Counted from the stretch's first letter, positions 32,513-41,762 are shown. The stretch is 64,000 nt of DNA from Halegenticoccus tardaugens (GCF_004116405.1 NZ_SDIC01000006.1:1-64000), one strand, 5' to 3'. Numbers and translations are program-made. The notes: a model not told the origin generated them from the sequence alone.

Positions 32513-32621
32513 GGGGATCTTCCCCGGGCGGCCCGACCGATCCGGGCAAGGTCGGCGAGGCCGCGTCAGCGTGGGGAAGCGACCCCCTCGTGGGCCGGAC
32601 GGTCCGGGCAAGGGCCGTCCG
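32513..32621. terminator. three hairpins, two sharing the same loop
   Basis: GGGGA/TCCCC (32513-32517, 32521-32525) lies just after the DUF123 stop. CCGACC (32533-32538) pairs with GGTCGG (32550-32555), and CGGACGG (32596-32602) pairs with CCGTCCG (32615-32621). The last two hairpins both expose the decamer TCCGGGCAAG (32541-32550 and 32603-32612) although their stems differ. This could be a terminator or a structured RNA element. The rest of the gap to 32806 is AT-rich promoter sequence. Confidence 0.55.
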
Positions 32622-32806
32622 ATCCGCAGCGAATTGCCGGTTTGTCAGAGGCACCCCGGCGTTATTGATATACGCCTCTCATCTCTTTACGTCATTTATC
32701 GGGACATCGAACGGAGTCTGACGGACAGTATTTATACTTTTCGGCTTTTTATATTTAATGTGTTGCAACCGAAGCCTTATGTTTTCCCTCCGGGCTACAC
32801 TATCCG

Positions 32807-33595
32807 ATGACACGACCGGACCCCAGCGAAGTCATGGCCGTCGTCGCGCGCCGGGGGCGCGTGCTCCGTTCAGCCGGGTCGGACGGGGTCCGTAAGCGCG
32901 ATCTGGTCGACGATCTCGACGTCTCGCGGTCGACGATAGACAGGGGGATCCGCGAACTCGAAGGAATCGGGCTCATAGAGCGAGTCGACGGGACGTACCG
33001 ACGGACGCTGCCGGGTCGGCTCGCGCTCGAAGAGTACGACGCCTTCAGGTCGCGCATGGGCGGTCTCGTCGAAAGCTCGGAGGCGCTTTCGGAACTCCCA
33101 TCCGACGTCGAGTTCGACGCCGCGGTCCTCGACGACGCGGAGATCGTTCACGCGCAGCGGCACTCGCCGCACGTGCCGGTCAGTCGTCTCGGCGACATCG
33201 TCTCCCGGGCGACGCACGTCAGGGCGATCGCGCCCGCCGTCATGCCGCAGCAGGTCGAGACCTACCGGGAGAGCATCGTGGAGCGCGAGCTGACCGCGGA
33301 CGTCGTGCTGGCCGACGCGGTCGTCGGACGGCTCGTGTCGGCCCACCGCGACGCGCTGGAGGAGACGCTCGCGACCGGACGGCTCTCGTTGCGACGAGCG
33401 GACGAGACGATACCGTACAGCCTGCTCGTCGCCGACACGCCGGACGGATCGGAAGTCGGCGTTCTCGTCTACGGGGACGGCGGCGGCCGCGTGTTCATCG
33501 GCAACGGCGCCCCGGCGGCGGTCGGGTGGGCGCACGAGCTGATCGACGAGCACTGGGAGCGCGCGGCGCCCCTCCGGTCGCCGTCCGACGACTGA
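32807..33595 (+). CDS. winged-helix regulator with FilR1-type domain
   Basis: Transcriptional regulator of 262 residues. The N-terminal winged HTH is GVRKRDLVDDLDVSRSTIDRGIRELEGIGLIERVDGTYRRTLPGRLAL (about 28-75), and residues about 120-250 match the FilR1 middle-domain pattern (HARAIAPAVM-type centre, then RRADETIPYSLLVADTPDGSEVGVLVYGDGGGRVFIGN). It is a paralogue of the regulator at 1310-2095. CTTATGTTT near 32776-32784 is a TATA-like box about 27 bp before the ATG. A 27-bp duplication spans its stop codon. Confidence 0.82.
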   Translation: MTRPDPSEVMAVVARRGRVLRSAGSDGVRKRDLVDDLDVSRSTIDRGIRELEGIGLIERVDGTYRRTLPGRLALEEYDAFRSRMGGLVESSEALSELPSDVEFDAAVLDDAEIVHAQRHSPHVPVSRLGDIVSRATHVRAIAPAVMPQQVETYRESIVERELTADVVLADAVVGRLVSAHRDALEETLATGRLSLRRADETIPYSLLVADTPDGSEVGVLVYGDGGGRVFIGNGAPAAVGWAHELIDEHWERAAPLRSPSDD

Positions 33596-33631
33596 ACGGC
33601 GCGATCGCCGTCCGACGACCGGACGGCGCGA
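33578..33631. repeat. 27-bp tandem duplication across a stop codon
   Basis: Units 33578-33604 and 33605-33631 share TCGCCGTCCGACGAC and ACGGCGCGA and differ at two positions. The TGA stop of the upstream regulator (33593-33595) lies inside the first unit; in the second unit TGA has become CGG. Confidence 0.85.
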
Positions 33632-33650
33632 CGACCCGGGCGGTCGCGCC

Positions 33651-36600
33651 CTACGCCAGCGCCTCCGCGAGCTTCTCGACGGGGTGCGGTGGTTCGTCCG
33701 CGCCGTCGCGGTCGCCGAGTTGCGACCGGCAGGACGCGCCCGGCGCGACCACGGCGTCGCCGCCGCTTTCGTCCACTTGCTCGTAGAGGATGCTCGCGAT
33801 GGCCTTGCTCATCGAGTAGTGCTCGGCCTCGTAGCCGAACGAGCCGGCCATCCCGCAGCAGGTGGAGTCGAGGGGGTCGACCTCGTAGCCGGCCCGGCGG
33901 AGGACGCCGACGGCGTGGTGGTCCTTCTTCGTCGCCTTCTGGTGGCAGTGACCGTGGTACGTGAGCCGCTCGGCCGGCGCGTCGAACGTCATCTCCTCGT
34001 CCAGCCGGAAGGCGTCGACGTACTCCATGACGCCGTAGGTGCCGTTCGCCACGGCCGTCACGTCGCTCACCTCGCGCGACCCCTCCGCCGCCGTCGGTCG
34101 CTCCGGGCGTTCGTCGGCCCGCCCCGCGTCGAGCCCCGCATTCGACGCCGCGTCCGACGCGGAGGGCTCCGCGGCCGGTCCGGCGAGCGCCGAGCCGGAC
34201 GCGCCCTCTCCGTCCGTCCGCAGGAGGTCGAGGTAGTCCGACTGGAACATGACGGCGTCCGACGGTTCGACGACGACCACGTCCCACCCCTCGCGAACCT
34301 TCGGCGCGAGCGCCTCGACGTTTCGCTCGGCCTCGGCTCGCGCCTTGTCGACGAACCCCTTCGAGAGCGGGGGTCGACCGCTGCCCGCGACGTTCTCGGG
34401 GACGGCGACGTGGACGCCCGCCGCTTCGAGCGCCCGGACCGCGGCTTTGCCGGCCTCCGGGTGGTTGTAGTTCGTGTAGGTGTCGGGAAACAGGAGCGCC
34501 TTCCGCGCCGCCTCGGACTCCGACACCGACGCGCCGCCGCGCGCCTCGAACCACTCCTCGAAGCTCTCGCCGCGGAACGTCGGTAGCGTTCGCTCCCTCG
34601 CGATCCCCATCGTTCGTTCCATGATCGCCCGCGCGCCCGGAAGCCTCGCCGCCCAGTTCGAGACGGGGGCGAGGCGCGACCCGAGCGCGGACAGCGACTC
34701 GATGTTCGCGAAGAGGTGATCGCGCGGGCTCGCGCCGTGGCGCGCGTGGTACTCGTTTACGACCTCCGTCTTCAGCTTCGCCATGTCGACCTCGCTCGGG
34801 CAGTCCTTCGCGCAGCCCTTACAGCCGATACAGAGGTCGAGCACCTCGTGGACGAACTCGTCCGTGAACACCTCGTCCTCCGGGAGGTCGCCGCTCATCG
34901 CCTGTCGGAGCATGTTCGCCCGGCCGCGCGTGGCGAGGATCTCCTCGTTCTCCGCGCGGAACGTCGGACACATCACGCCGCCCGTGGTCGACTGCTTCCC
35001 CCGACACCCGCCGCACCCGTGGCAGAGTTCGGCCATCCCCCGGAAGCCGTTCTCGTTGCTCCAGTTCAGCGAGGGCTCGAACCCGGCGTCGAACTCGTAG
35101 GCCGGGTCGAACCGGAGGTTCTCCGTCATGCTGGCGTCGCCGCAGACGTTCCCGGGGTTGAGCAGCCAGTCGGAGTCGAACGCCGTCTTCAGGTCGCGGA
35201 AGACGTTCCAGAGACGGTCGCCGTAGAGCTTGCGGTTCCACTGGGTGCGCGCGCGGCCGTCGCCGTGCTCGCCCGAGACGCTACCGCCGTACTTCACGAC
35301 GAGATCCGTCACCTCGTCCGCGATGGCCTCGAACGTCTCCAGCCCCTCGACCGTCTTCGTGTTCACGAGCGGGCGGATGTGCAGGACGCCCGGTCCGGCG
35401 TGGGCGTAGTAGCTCGCGAAGGTGCCGTGATCGTCGAGGATCCCCTGGAAGTCGGCGACGTACGCCGGGAGGTTCTCGGCTGGGATGGCCGTGTCCTCGA
35501 TGTAGGCGATGTGCTTCGCGTCCGACGTCCGCGAGAGGAGGATCGGGAGCCCCGACTTGCGCATCTTCCAGAACTTCGCGCGCGTCTCGGCGTCGTGCGC
35601 CTCCATCGCACCCACCGCGTACGCCTCCTTCTCGGTGATCGACGCCGCGCCGTCGCTCGGCTCGGCCTCGGACGCGCCGCCGGGGACGCGGTCGGCGATG
35701 AGGTCTGCGACTCTCGCCTTGCCGTCGTCGTCGTCCTCGGCGTAGAACTCGACGAGCAGCACCGAGTCGGTTCCCTCCGGCAGCATGCCGACGACGTCCG
35801 AGAACTCCGCGGTGTCGCGCGCGAGGCTGAGAAGCACGTCGTCCATCACCTCGACCGCCGCGGGCCCGTGTTCGAGGATGGGCGCGACGTCCTCCATCGC
35901 GTCGATGACGCTCTCGTACGTCAGGAGCGCGACCGATTTCGTGTTCGGGATCGGTTCGAGCGAGACGGTCGCCTCGGTGACGATCGCGAGCGTCCCCTCG
36001 CTGCCGGCGAGCAGGCGCGCGAGGTTCACCGTCTCCGGTTCGCCGTCGGAGCCGGTCCCCTCCTCGCGGTCGGAGTCGATTCCCTCCTCGTCGTCCGAGG
36101 AGACCCTCGACCCGTCCGCCTCGTCGACGAGCACGTCGAGGTTGTACCCGGAGACGTTCCGCTTGAGGTCGGGGTACCGCCGTCGAACCTCGTCGGCCTC
36201 CTCGTCGATGATCCGGACGACCTGCGCGTAGATCCGGGGCAGGAGATCGCTCTCCGGACCGTCCGGTCCCCACGCGCCGGCGTCGGGGTCCGCTTTCTCG
36301 CGCAGCTCCGCGACCGCGATTTCGCCGAATCGAGTCACGGTGCCGTCCGCGAGCACCGCCTCGACCTCCTCGACGTAGTAGTCCGTCTTGCCGTACTTCA
36401 AGGAGTGCGCGCCGGTGCTGTTGTTGCCGATCGCGCCGCCGACGGCGCTCTTGTCGCCCCACGCCGGATCGGGCGCGAACTTCAACCCGTGCCGTTCGAG
36501 TTTCTCGTTGACGTCGCCGAGGATCGCGCCGGCCTGCGCGGTCGCCAGCCGCTCTTCGACGCGCACGCCGAGCAACTCGCTCATGTGTCGGGTGAAGTCG

Positions 36601-36935
36601 AGGACGACCGCCTCGTTGACCGTCTGTCCCGCGAGGCTCGTCCCGCCCCCTCGGGGGAGGACGGGAATCCCCCGCGTCGCGCAGTACTCCATCACCGCCG
36701 CGACGTCCGCCGTCGAGGTCGGGAAGACGACGCCGATGGGCGTCATCTCGTAGGCGGACGCGTCCGTCGCGTACAGCTGTCGCGTGTACGTGTCGAACCT
36801 GACGTCGCCGTCGACGAGCGATTCGAGATCGGTCACCAGTCCCGACCGCGCCACGTCGTCGCTCGCGTAGTCGTAGTTCGCTCTCCCGTCCTGCGCCGGA
36901 TCGCCCGGCTTCGAGTCGGCCGCGTTGGATGCCAT
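33651..36935 (-). CDS. FAD-linked oxidase / Fe-S / CCG fusion (D-lactate or glycolate dehydrogenase type)
   Basis: Fused 2-hydroxyacid dehydrogenase of 1094 residues. Residues about 65-215 are the PCMH FAD domain (GIPVLPRGGGTSLAGQTV, FAPDPAWGDKSAVGGAIGNNSTGAHS). About 300-570 is the FAD-oxidase C domain (SGEHGDGRARTQW). Ferredoxin-like cysteines are at about 635 (CHGCGGCRG) and 702 (CIGCKGCAKDCP), and a CCG domain ends with TCCGMAGSFGYEAEH near 1025. The first CCG half has lost its cysteines (AGSGRPPLSKG). Acidic inserts (about 285-300 and 905-940) are low-complexity. It is followed 95 bp later by lactate permease on the same strand, so D-lactate is the favoured substrate. Confidence 0.85.
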   Translation of the reverse strand: MASNAADSKPGDPAQDGRANYDYASDDVARSGLVTDLESLVDGDVRFDTYTRQLYATDASAYEMTPIGVVFPTSTADVAAVMEYCATRGIPVLPRGGGTSLAGQTVNEAVVLDFTRHMSELLGVRVEERLATAQAGAILGDVNEKLERHGLKFAPDPAWGDKSAVGGAIGNNSTGAHSLKYGKTDYYVEEVEAVLADGTVTRFGEIAVAELREKADPDAGAWGPDGPESDLLPRIYAQVVRIIDEEADEVRRRYPDLKRNVSGYNLDVLVDEADGSRVSSDDEEGIDSDREEGTGSDGEPETVNLARLLAGSEGTLAIVTEATVSLEPIPNTKSVALLTYESVIDAMEDVAPILEHGPAAVEVMDDVLLSLARDTAEFSDVVGMLPEGTDSVLLVEFYAEDDDDGKARVADLIADRVPGGASEAEPSDGAASITEKEAYAVGAMEAHDAETRAKFWKMRKSGLPILLSRTSDAKHIAYIEDTAIPAENLPAYVADFQGILDDHGTFASYYAHAGPGVLHIRPLVNTKTVEGLETFEAIADEVTDLVVKYGGSVSGEHGDGRARTQWNRKLYGDRLWNVFRDLKTAFDSDWLLNPGNVCGDASMTENLRFDPAYEFDAGFEPSLNWSNENGFRGMAELCHGCGGCRGKQSTTGGVMCPTFRAENEEILATRGRANMLRQAMSGDLPEDEVFTDEFVHEVLDLCIGCKGCAKDCPSEVDMAKLKTEVVNEYHARHGASPRDHLFANIESLSALGSRLAPVSNWAARLPGARAIMERTMGIARERTLPTFRGESFEEWFEARGGASVSESEAARKALLFPDTYTNYNHPEAGKAAVRALEAAGVHVAVPENVAGSGRPPLSKGFVDKARAEAERNVEALAPKVREGWDVVVVEPSDAVMFQSDYLDLLRTDGEGASGSALAGPAAEPSASDAASNAGLDAGRADERPERPTAAEGSREVSDVTAVANGTYGVMEYVDAFRLDEEMTFDAPAERLTYHGHCHQKATKKDHHAVGVLRRAGYEVDPLDSTCCGMAGSFGYEAEHYSMSKAIASILYEQVDESGGDAVVAPGASCRSQLGDRDGADEPPHPVEKLAEALA

Positions 36936-37030
36936 CTTGCCTCAGAGTTCGCCCGATGCGACATAAACGTCCGGACGGTGACGCGGTCCGGTTTCGCGAT
37001 TTCGTCGGCGATTCGACCGCCGCTCACGGC

Positions 37031-38740
37031 TCAGAACACGCCCGGGAACAGCACGTAGCTGAAGAGGAGCGTGAGCAGCCCCGTGAACGTCGCGTAGTAC
37101 ACGAGCGGGATGAGTTCCAGCCGGATCACCCGCCCCTCCTCGCCCACGAGGCCGACGACCGCGAGCGCGGCGACGACGTTGTGGACGGCGATGAGGTTGC
37201 CGATCGCGCCGCCGACGGCCTGCGAGCCGAGCATGATCGTCCGCGGCGTGCCGATGCTGTCGGCGACGCCGTACTGGAACGTCCCGAAGAGGACGTCGCT
37301 CACCGTGTTGGAGCCGGCGAGGAACGCGCCGAACGCGCCGACCCACGGCGCGATGAACGGGTACGCCCCGCCCGCGAGGTCGGCCATGCCGTCCGAGAGG
37401 ACGATGAGCATGCTGTCCCCGCCGGTCGCGTCGCCCGACTGGAGCATGATCTGCACCGTCGCGACGGCGAACAGCAGCGCGATCACCGCGGGCGTGACCT
37501 TCACGATCGTCTCGGTCCAGGCGTTCGTCACCTCCCGCGGGCTCATCCGGTGCAGACCGATCGTGAGCAGGTGGACGAAGACGAAGACCGCACCCGGCAG
37601 GTAGAGGAGCTGAATGTCGTCGTCGAGGCCGGTGCCGAGTATGTCGTCGAACGCGATGACGAGGGTAGACTGCAGAATATCCACGAGCGGATCCCAGACT
37701 CGCGTCAGGACGAGCAGTACCGCGAGCAGCGCGTACGGAAGCCACGCCATCCAGAGGGACATCCGCTGGTGACCGCCGTCGGCCGCGACGGCGCCGGACC
37801 GATCCGACGATTCGCCGGGCTCGATGTCGCCGACCCAGTGGTCCGGCCAGCGCGACTCGGGCGCGAAGTCCCAGTCCTCGTCGGGGTGGAAGAAGCCGGC
37901 CTTCAGCACGCCGACCGTGACGAAGAGGCCGATCATCGAGCCGATGAGGCCGGGGAACTCGGGGCCGAGGAAGTACGCCGTGAGGAGGTACGGCACCGCG
38001 AAGCTGAACCACGCGAACAGCGTGAGCGGCAGCACTTCGAGCGCCGGCCTGATCGATTTCTCCTCGCCGAAAAAGCGCGTCATCATCGCGACGCCGATGA
38101 AGGGGAGGAGCACGCCGACGATGGCGTGCATGCTCGCCGCGAAGACGCCGATCTCCGCGACCCACGCGGCGATGCTCCCGAAGCCGTTTCCGAGCACCGC
38201 CTCCCTGATGCTTCCCACGGTCTCGAACACGTCGATCATCCCGATGATGAGGGGCGTGCCGACCGCGCCGAAGGTGATCGCCATCAGGTTGCCCGTGAGG
38301 GCGATCACGACCGCCGCCAGCGGCGGGAAGCCGAGTCCGACGAGCAGCGGTCCGACGATGGCCGCGGGCGTGCCGAACCCGGCGGCACCTTCGATGAACG
38401 ACCCCATCAGGAACACGAGCAGGACGACCTGCACCCGGCGGTCCTCGCTGACCCCGGCGAAGCCGTGATTGATCACGTCGAACGCCCCGGTCTCTTTCAG
38501 CGTGTAGAGGAGGAGGATCGCCCCGAAGACGATCCAGAGGATGTTCGACGCCAGAATGACGCCGACGGCCGTCGACGCGGCGATCCACGTCGCGTCCATC
38601 CCCCAGTAGACGCCGGCCCCGATGGCGACCAGCCACGCCACCGGCATCGCCCGCGTCGCGGGCCAGTACAGCCCGACCATGAGCACCGCGATGACGACGA
38701 GCGGGAGCAACGCGACGAGCACGTCGACCGCGCTAGCCAT
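37031..38740 (-). CDS. lctP: L-lactate/glycolate permease (LctP family)
   Basis: Polytopic membrane transporter of 569 residues with about 13 hydrophobic segments, importing lactate or glycolate. Family motifs include the GSFIEGAAGFGTPAAIVGPLL stretch (best LctP marker), NLMAITFGAVGTPL, and near the end PWVGAFGAFLAGSNTVSDVLFGTFQ and IGNLIAVHNVVAA. A soluble acidic loop of about 55 residues (around 295-350) is longer than in bacteria. ATG 38740 begins just before the first segment; an upstream ATG at 38797 adds an Arg-rich tail and is the alternative. It is upstream of the FAD/Fe-S dehydrogenase on the same strand, probably one operon. Confidence 0.93.
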   Translation of the reverse strand: MASAVDVLVALLPLVVIAVLMVGLYWPATRAMPVAWLVAIGAGVYWGMDATWIAASTAVGVILASNILWIVFGAILLLYTLKETGAFDVINHGFAGVSEDRRVQVVLLVFLMGSFIEGAAGFGTPAAIVGPLLVGLGFPPLAAVVIALTGNLMAITFGAVGTPLIIGMIDVFETVGSIREAVLGNGFGSIAAWVAEIGVFAASMHAIVGVLLPFIGVAMMTRFFGEEKSIRPALEVLPLTLFAWFSFAVPYLLTAYFLGPEFPGLIGSMIGLFVTVGVLKAGFFHPDEDWDFAPESRWPDHWVGDIEPGESSDRSGAVAADGGHQRMSLWMAWLPYALLAVLLVLTRVWDPLVDILQSTLVIAFDDILGTGLDDDIQLLYLPGAVFVFVHLLTIGLHRMSPREVTNAWTETIVKVTPAVIALLFAVATVQIMLQSGDATGGDSMLIVLSDGMADLAGGAYPFIAPWVGAFGAFLAGSNTVSDVLFGTFQYGVADSIGTPRTIMLGSQAVGGAIGNLIAVHNVVAALAVVGLVGEEGRVIRLELIPLVYYATFTGLLTLLFSYVLFPGVF

Positions 38741-38963
38741 CGCACGCCTCCGTCGCGCGCTTCGCACCCGGTCTTCCGTCCGCGAGCGATCGCTCACCCC
38801 CGATCACCGTCCGCCGCCCTGTTCCAGCTACATGCCTGATTCGGCGTGACATGATTCGTCATCGGTAATCCCGTGTAAAAATAGTTATCGATCGTTCTAA
38901 TCTGTGAATGACCCCGAGCCGCGACGCGACCGAGTTACGTCCGCCTTAGCGGAGTGGTTCACT

Positions 38964-39160
38964 TGAGTGTACTGGCTAATACTGAAGAGAGGGACGCCGA
39001 AAGGCTCGAATTCGGGAATCGCGCTCCGGACGTCGCGACGCGGCCGCATCCGCCATCGGGGATCGTCTTCGGTGTGATTCACTCGTGTGTACTGGTTCGG
39101 CCAGTCCCCGACCGGCGCGATGTCCACGTGTGTATAGGCTTATGCTGTCGTGTGTATTGG
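38964..39160 (+). promoter_or_regulatory. four direct copies of CGTGTGTANTGG
   Basis: Direct copies are at 38964-38975 (TGAGTGTACTGG), 39084-39095 (CGTGTGTACTGG), 39127-39138 (CGTGTGTATAGG) and 39149-39160 (CGTGTGTATTGG). The first two are preceded by TTCACT. The last two flank the TATA-like CTTATG near 39139-39145 and are 22 bp apart; the second and third are 43 bp apart, so three copies lie on nearly one face of the helix. The site sits between divergent lctP and the HTH gene and looks like an operator. Confidence 0.65.
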
Positions 39161-39167
39161 ACGTCGT

Positions 39168-39740
39168 ATGGGCGACCCGACCGTCGACCGGCGTCGAAAC
39201 GAGCACGGACAGTACGCGGATCGGATCCCGCTCGATCGCGTGCTGGCGGTGTTCGAGGCGCGCGAGGACCGCGCGCGGCCGCTGACCGCGACCGACGTGA
39301 TGGAGACGCTCGACTGCTCCCGGCGCACCGCGCACAACAAACTCAACGAGTTAGTGGAGCGCGGAGCGCTCGAAACGCGGAAGGTGGGCGCGCGAAGCCG
39401 CGTCTGGTGGGTTCCGCTACCCGAGGAATCCACCCCGGGGCTGCCCGAGTCGGACGACCGCCCGGTCGCCGTCTCGGCGGCCATCCGGAACGCGGACCTT
39501 CCGGGGAGCGGTCCGACGCTCGAAGCTCGTCGGGAGGCGTTGTCCGCCGCCTACGACTACCTCACCGAGTACCCCGAGGCGAAGAAGGCGGACTTCCTGC
39601 GGGACGTGTACCACGACCACTCCGCGGGCTACGAATCCGCCGAGGGCTGGTGGAACGCCATCCAGCCGGCGCTCAAACAGCTCCCGGGCGTCGATCCGCC
39701 GAAGGAACGAGGCCACATCTGGCACTTCCTCGGCGGGTAG
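39168..39740 (+). CDS. small winged-helix regulator of the lactate island
   Basis: Protein of 190 residues. Residues about 18-75 form a winged HTH (RPLTATDVMETLDCSRRTAHNKLNELVERGALETRKVGARSRVWWVP). The C-terminal part (about 110-190) has an aromatic-rich helical segment (YDYLTEYPEAKKADFLRDVYHDHSAGYESAEGWWNAIQPALKQLPGV). ATG 39168 is about 26 bp after a TATA-like box, implying a leaderless mRNA. Two operator-like repeats flank that box, so autoregulation is likely. Its position between lctP and the Lut genes makes it the best candidate regulator of this island. Confidence 0.8.
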   Translation: MGDPTVDRRRNEHGQYADRIPLDRVLAVFEAREDRARPLTATDVMETLDCSRRTAHNKLNELVERGALETRKVGARSRVWWVPLPEESTPGLPESDDRPVAVSAAIRNADLPGSGPTLEARREALSAAYDYLTEYPEAKKADFLRDVYHDHSAGYESAEGWWNAIQPALKQLPGVDPPKERGHIWHFLGG

Positions 39741-39795
39741 GTAGTAGGTGGTTTTATACGTGAATACGCGCCAAGCACACCCATTCGAGCCGCCG

Positions 39796-39855
39796 ATGAA
39801 CCTACTCCAGCGTGGAACGCGCGGTAGACGCCGCCCGCTCGCCGCGGACCGATGA
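39796..39855 (+). CDS. possible 19-residue upstream ORF
   Basis: ATG at 39796 opens a 19-codon basic reading frame whose TGA (39853-39855) overlaps the start codon of the transporter gene as ATGA. A TATA box TTTTATACG at 39752-39760 would start transcription near 39781, so the transcript has a leader that begins shortly before this ORF. It may couple translation of the transporter. The peptide itself shows no recognisable feature. Confidence 0.35.
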   Translation: MNLLQRGTRGRRRPLAADR

Positions 39856-41657
39856 GCCGCCCGAGCGGTCCCGCGAGCGGCGAGACCGAACCGAGCGGGG
39901 ACGACCGCGGCGGAGAACGTGACCGCACTGACGAGGACGTGAGCGAATCGATCTACGCCTCCGAAATCGAGGGAAGGCAGTACCGCGGGACGTGGTACTT
40001 ACCCCTCCCGTACGATCGGCTGGCGCGAGCCCCGGAGACGGACGAGTACCCCGACCGCGGTTCCGGCGGCGCGTTCCGGATCGCGGAACTCCCTCGCGTC
40101 CCGCGCGTGCGACACGTCGTCGGACCGAGCGCGATCATGCTCGGCGCGTCGCTCGGGAGCGGCGAGACGCTCTTTTGGCCGGTTCTCGTCGCGCAGCACG
40201 GGTGGGGTCTCTACTGGGCGTTCGCGGTCGGCGTGCTGACGCAGTTTTTCATCAACACGGAACTCCAGCGGTGGACCGTCGCGACGGGCGAGAGCGTCTT
40301 CCGGTCGTTCGGGCGCGTCCACGCCCTCTGGCCGTGGGTGTTCCTCGCGGCCGGGTTCGTCAGTCTCGGTTGGCCGGGATGGGCGGCGGGTGCAGCGCAG
40401 GTCGGCACGACGGCGCTCGGACTCGGCGGCACGACCGTCGGCGCGCTCGGCGTCGAACTCGCGAGTTGGAAAGTACTGGCCGTCGCGCTCATGCTCGTCA
40501 TCTGGCTCTCGTACCACCTCTCGGCGGTGATGTACAACGCGGTCGAGGCGTTTCAGGTGGGGCTGCTCTTCGTCGCCATCGGCGCGGCGCTTCTCCTCGC
40601 CGTCTTCACCGGCTCTCTCGGCGAGTTGGGGAACGTCCCCGCCGGCGCGCTGGACGCGAAGGCGTTCCCGCCCGGAATGGACATCGCGGTCTTCCTCGGC
40701 GGGCTCGCCTTCGCCGGAGCGGGCGGCTATCTCAACCTCTCACAGAGCCTGTGGGTTCGCGAGAAGGGGTACGGGATGGGGAACTACCAGGGGCGGGTGA
40801 AGAACCCGCTCATCGGCGAGGATCCCGAACCGATCGAGCGCGACGGCTTCATCTTCCGCCCGACGCGGTTGAACCTCCGTCGCTGGCGCGGCTGGTGGCG
40901 GGTCATCCAGCTCGAACACCTCCTGACGTTCGTCGTCGGTCTCCTCATCGGTGCCACCGTCCTGATGAGCGTCTCGGTCCACCACGCCCCCGGAACGACG
41001 GCCAACGCCATCGACATGTGGCTCGTCCAGATCGCGCCGCAGTTCGGCGGCCTCGCCCGCCTCCTCATTTTCGTCGTACTGTTCGTCGCGCTCTTCACCA
41101 CGGAGTACGCCATCGTCGAATCGTTCGTCAGGAACAGCGCCGACGCGCTGTTCGAGTCGTACGGTCGCAACGCGGGGTGGAACCTCTCTCGGATCTTCTG
41201 GCTCCTCCTCACGGGCTTTACCCTCTGGGGAATTTTCATCATCCTCTTTTTCAGCGCGTCGCTGGCCCGAGGGGGACCCTTCTTCTTTCTCGTCGTCGGC
41301 GCGGCGATGTCAGGCGCGATGATGTGGCCCTACACCGCACTCACGCTCGTCGTCAACACGACCAGGCTCCCGGAACACCTCCAGCCGGGATGGACGCGCG
41401 TCGCGGCGATGTGGTGGGCGTCGGGCTTTTATGGCTACTTCACCGTCCTCCTCGTCGGCGACACGCTCGCGACGCTGTTCGGTTCGTCCGCGCTCTCGAC
41501 GTCTGCCGGCGTCCTCGGGAGCGGTCCCGGCGGACTCGCCCTCTGGGGGGTCTTCGTCGTCGCGCAGGCGTACGCGATCCTCCGTTCGATCGTCGGCAAA
41601 CGCGCCGCGGCCGACACCGTCGCCGACGCCGCGGAGACGAAGCAACCGCTCTCGTAA
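39852..41657 (+). CDS. NRAMP-related transporter lacking the metal motif
   Basis: Membrane protein of 601 residues with about 11-12 hydrophobic segments and an 85-residue soluble N-terminus. The first transmembrane region (GPSAIMLGASLGSGETLFWPVL) aligns with NRAMP segment 1, but the metal-binding DPGN is replaced by GSGE, and no MPH motif is evident in segment 6. The C-terminal third is also NRAMP-like. It is often labelled a divalent-metal transporter; the missing motif and the neighbouring lactate-oxidation genes make an organic-acid or other substrate possible. It starts in an ATGA overlap with a mini-ORF. Confidence 0.7.
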   Translation: MSRPSGPASGETEPSGDDRGGERDRTDEDVSESIYASEIEGRQYRGTWYLPLPYDRLARAPETDEYPDRGSGGAFRIAELPRVPRVRHVVGPSAIMLGASLGSGETLFWPVLVAQHGWGLYWAFAVGVLTQFFINTELQRWTVATGESVFRSFGRVHALWPWVFLAAGFVSLGWPGWAAGAAQVGTTALGLGGTTVGALGVELASWKVLAVALMLVIWLSYHLSAVMYNAVEAFQVGLLFVAIGAALLLAVFTGSLGELGNVPAGALDAKAFPPGMDIAVFLGGLAFAGAGGYLNLSQSLWVREKGYGMGNYQGRVKNPLIGEDPEPIERDGFIFRPTRLNLRRWRGWWRVIQLEHLLTFVVGLLIGATVLMSVSVHHAPGTTANAIDMWLVQIAPQFGGLARLLIFVVLFVALFTTEYAIVESFVRNSADALFESYGRNAGWNLSRIFWLLLTGFTLWGIFIILFFSASLARGGPFFFLVVGAAMSGAMMWPYTALTLVVNTTRLPEHLQPGWTRVAAMWWASGFYGYFTVLLVGDTLATLFGSSALSTSAGVLGSGPGGLALWGVFVVAQAYAILRSIVGKRAAADTVADAAETKQPLS

Positions 41658-41762
41658 CGCGCCGTGCGCCGGCTCGCGCCGATCTCCGGAGCGTGTCCCC
41701 TCCCTGTCGACGAAATTGGACGAATCCCGAAACGACATAGGGAGGCGCTCCCATGGGCGACC

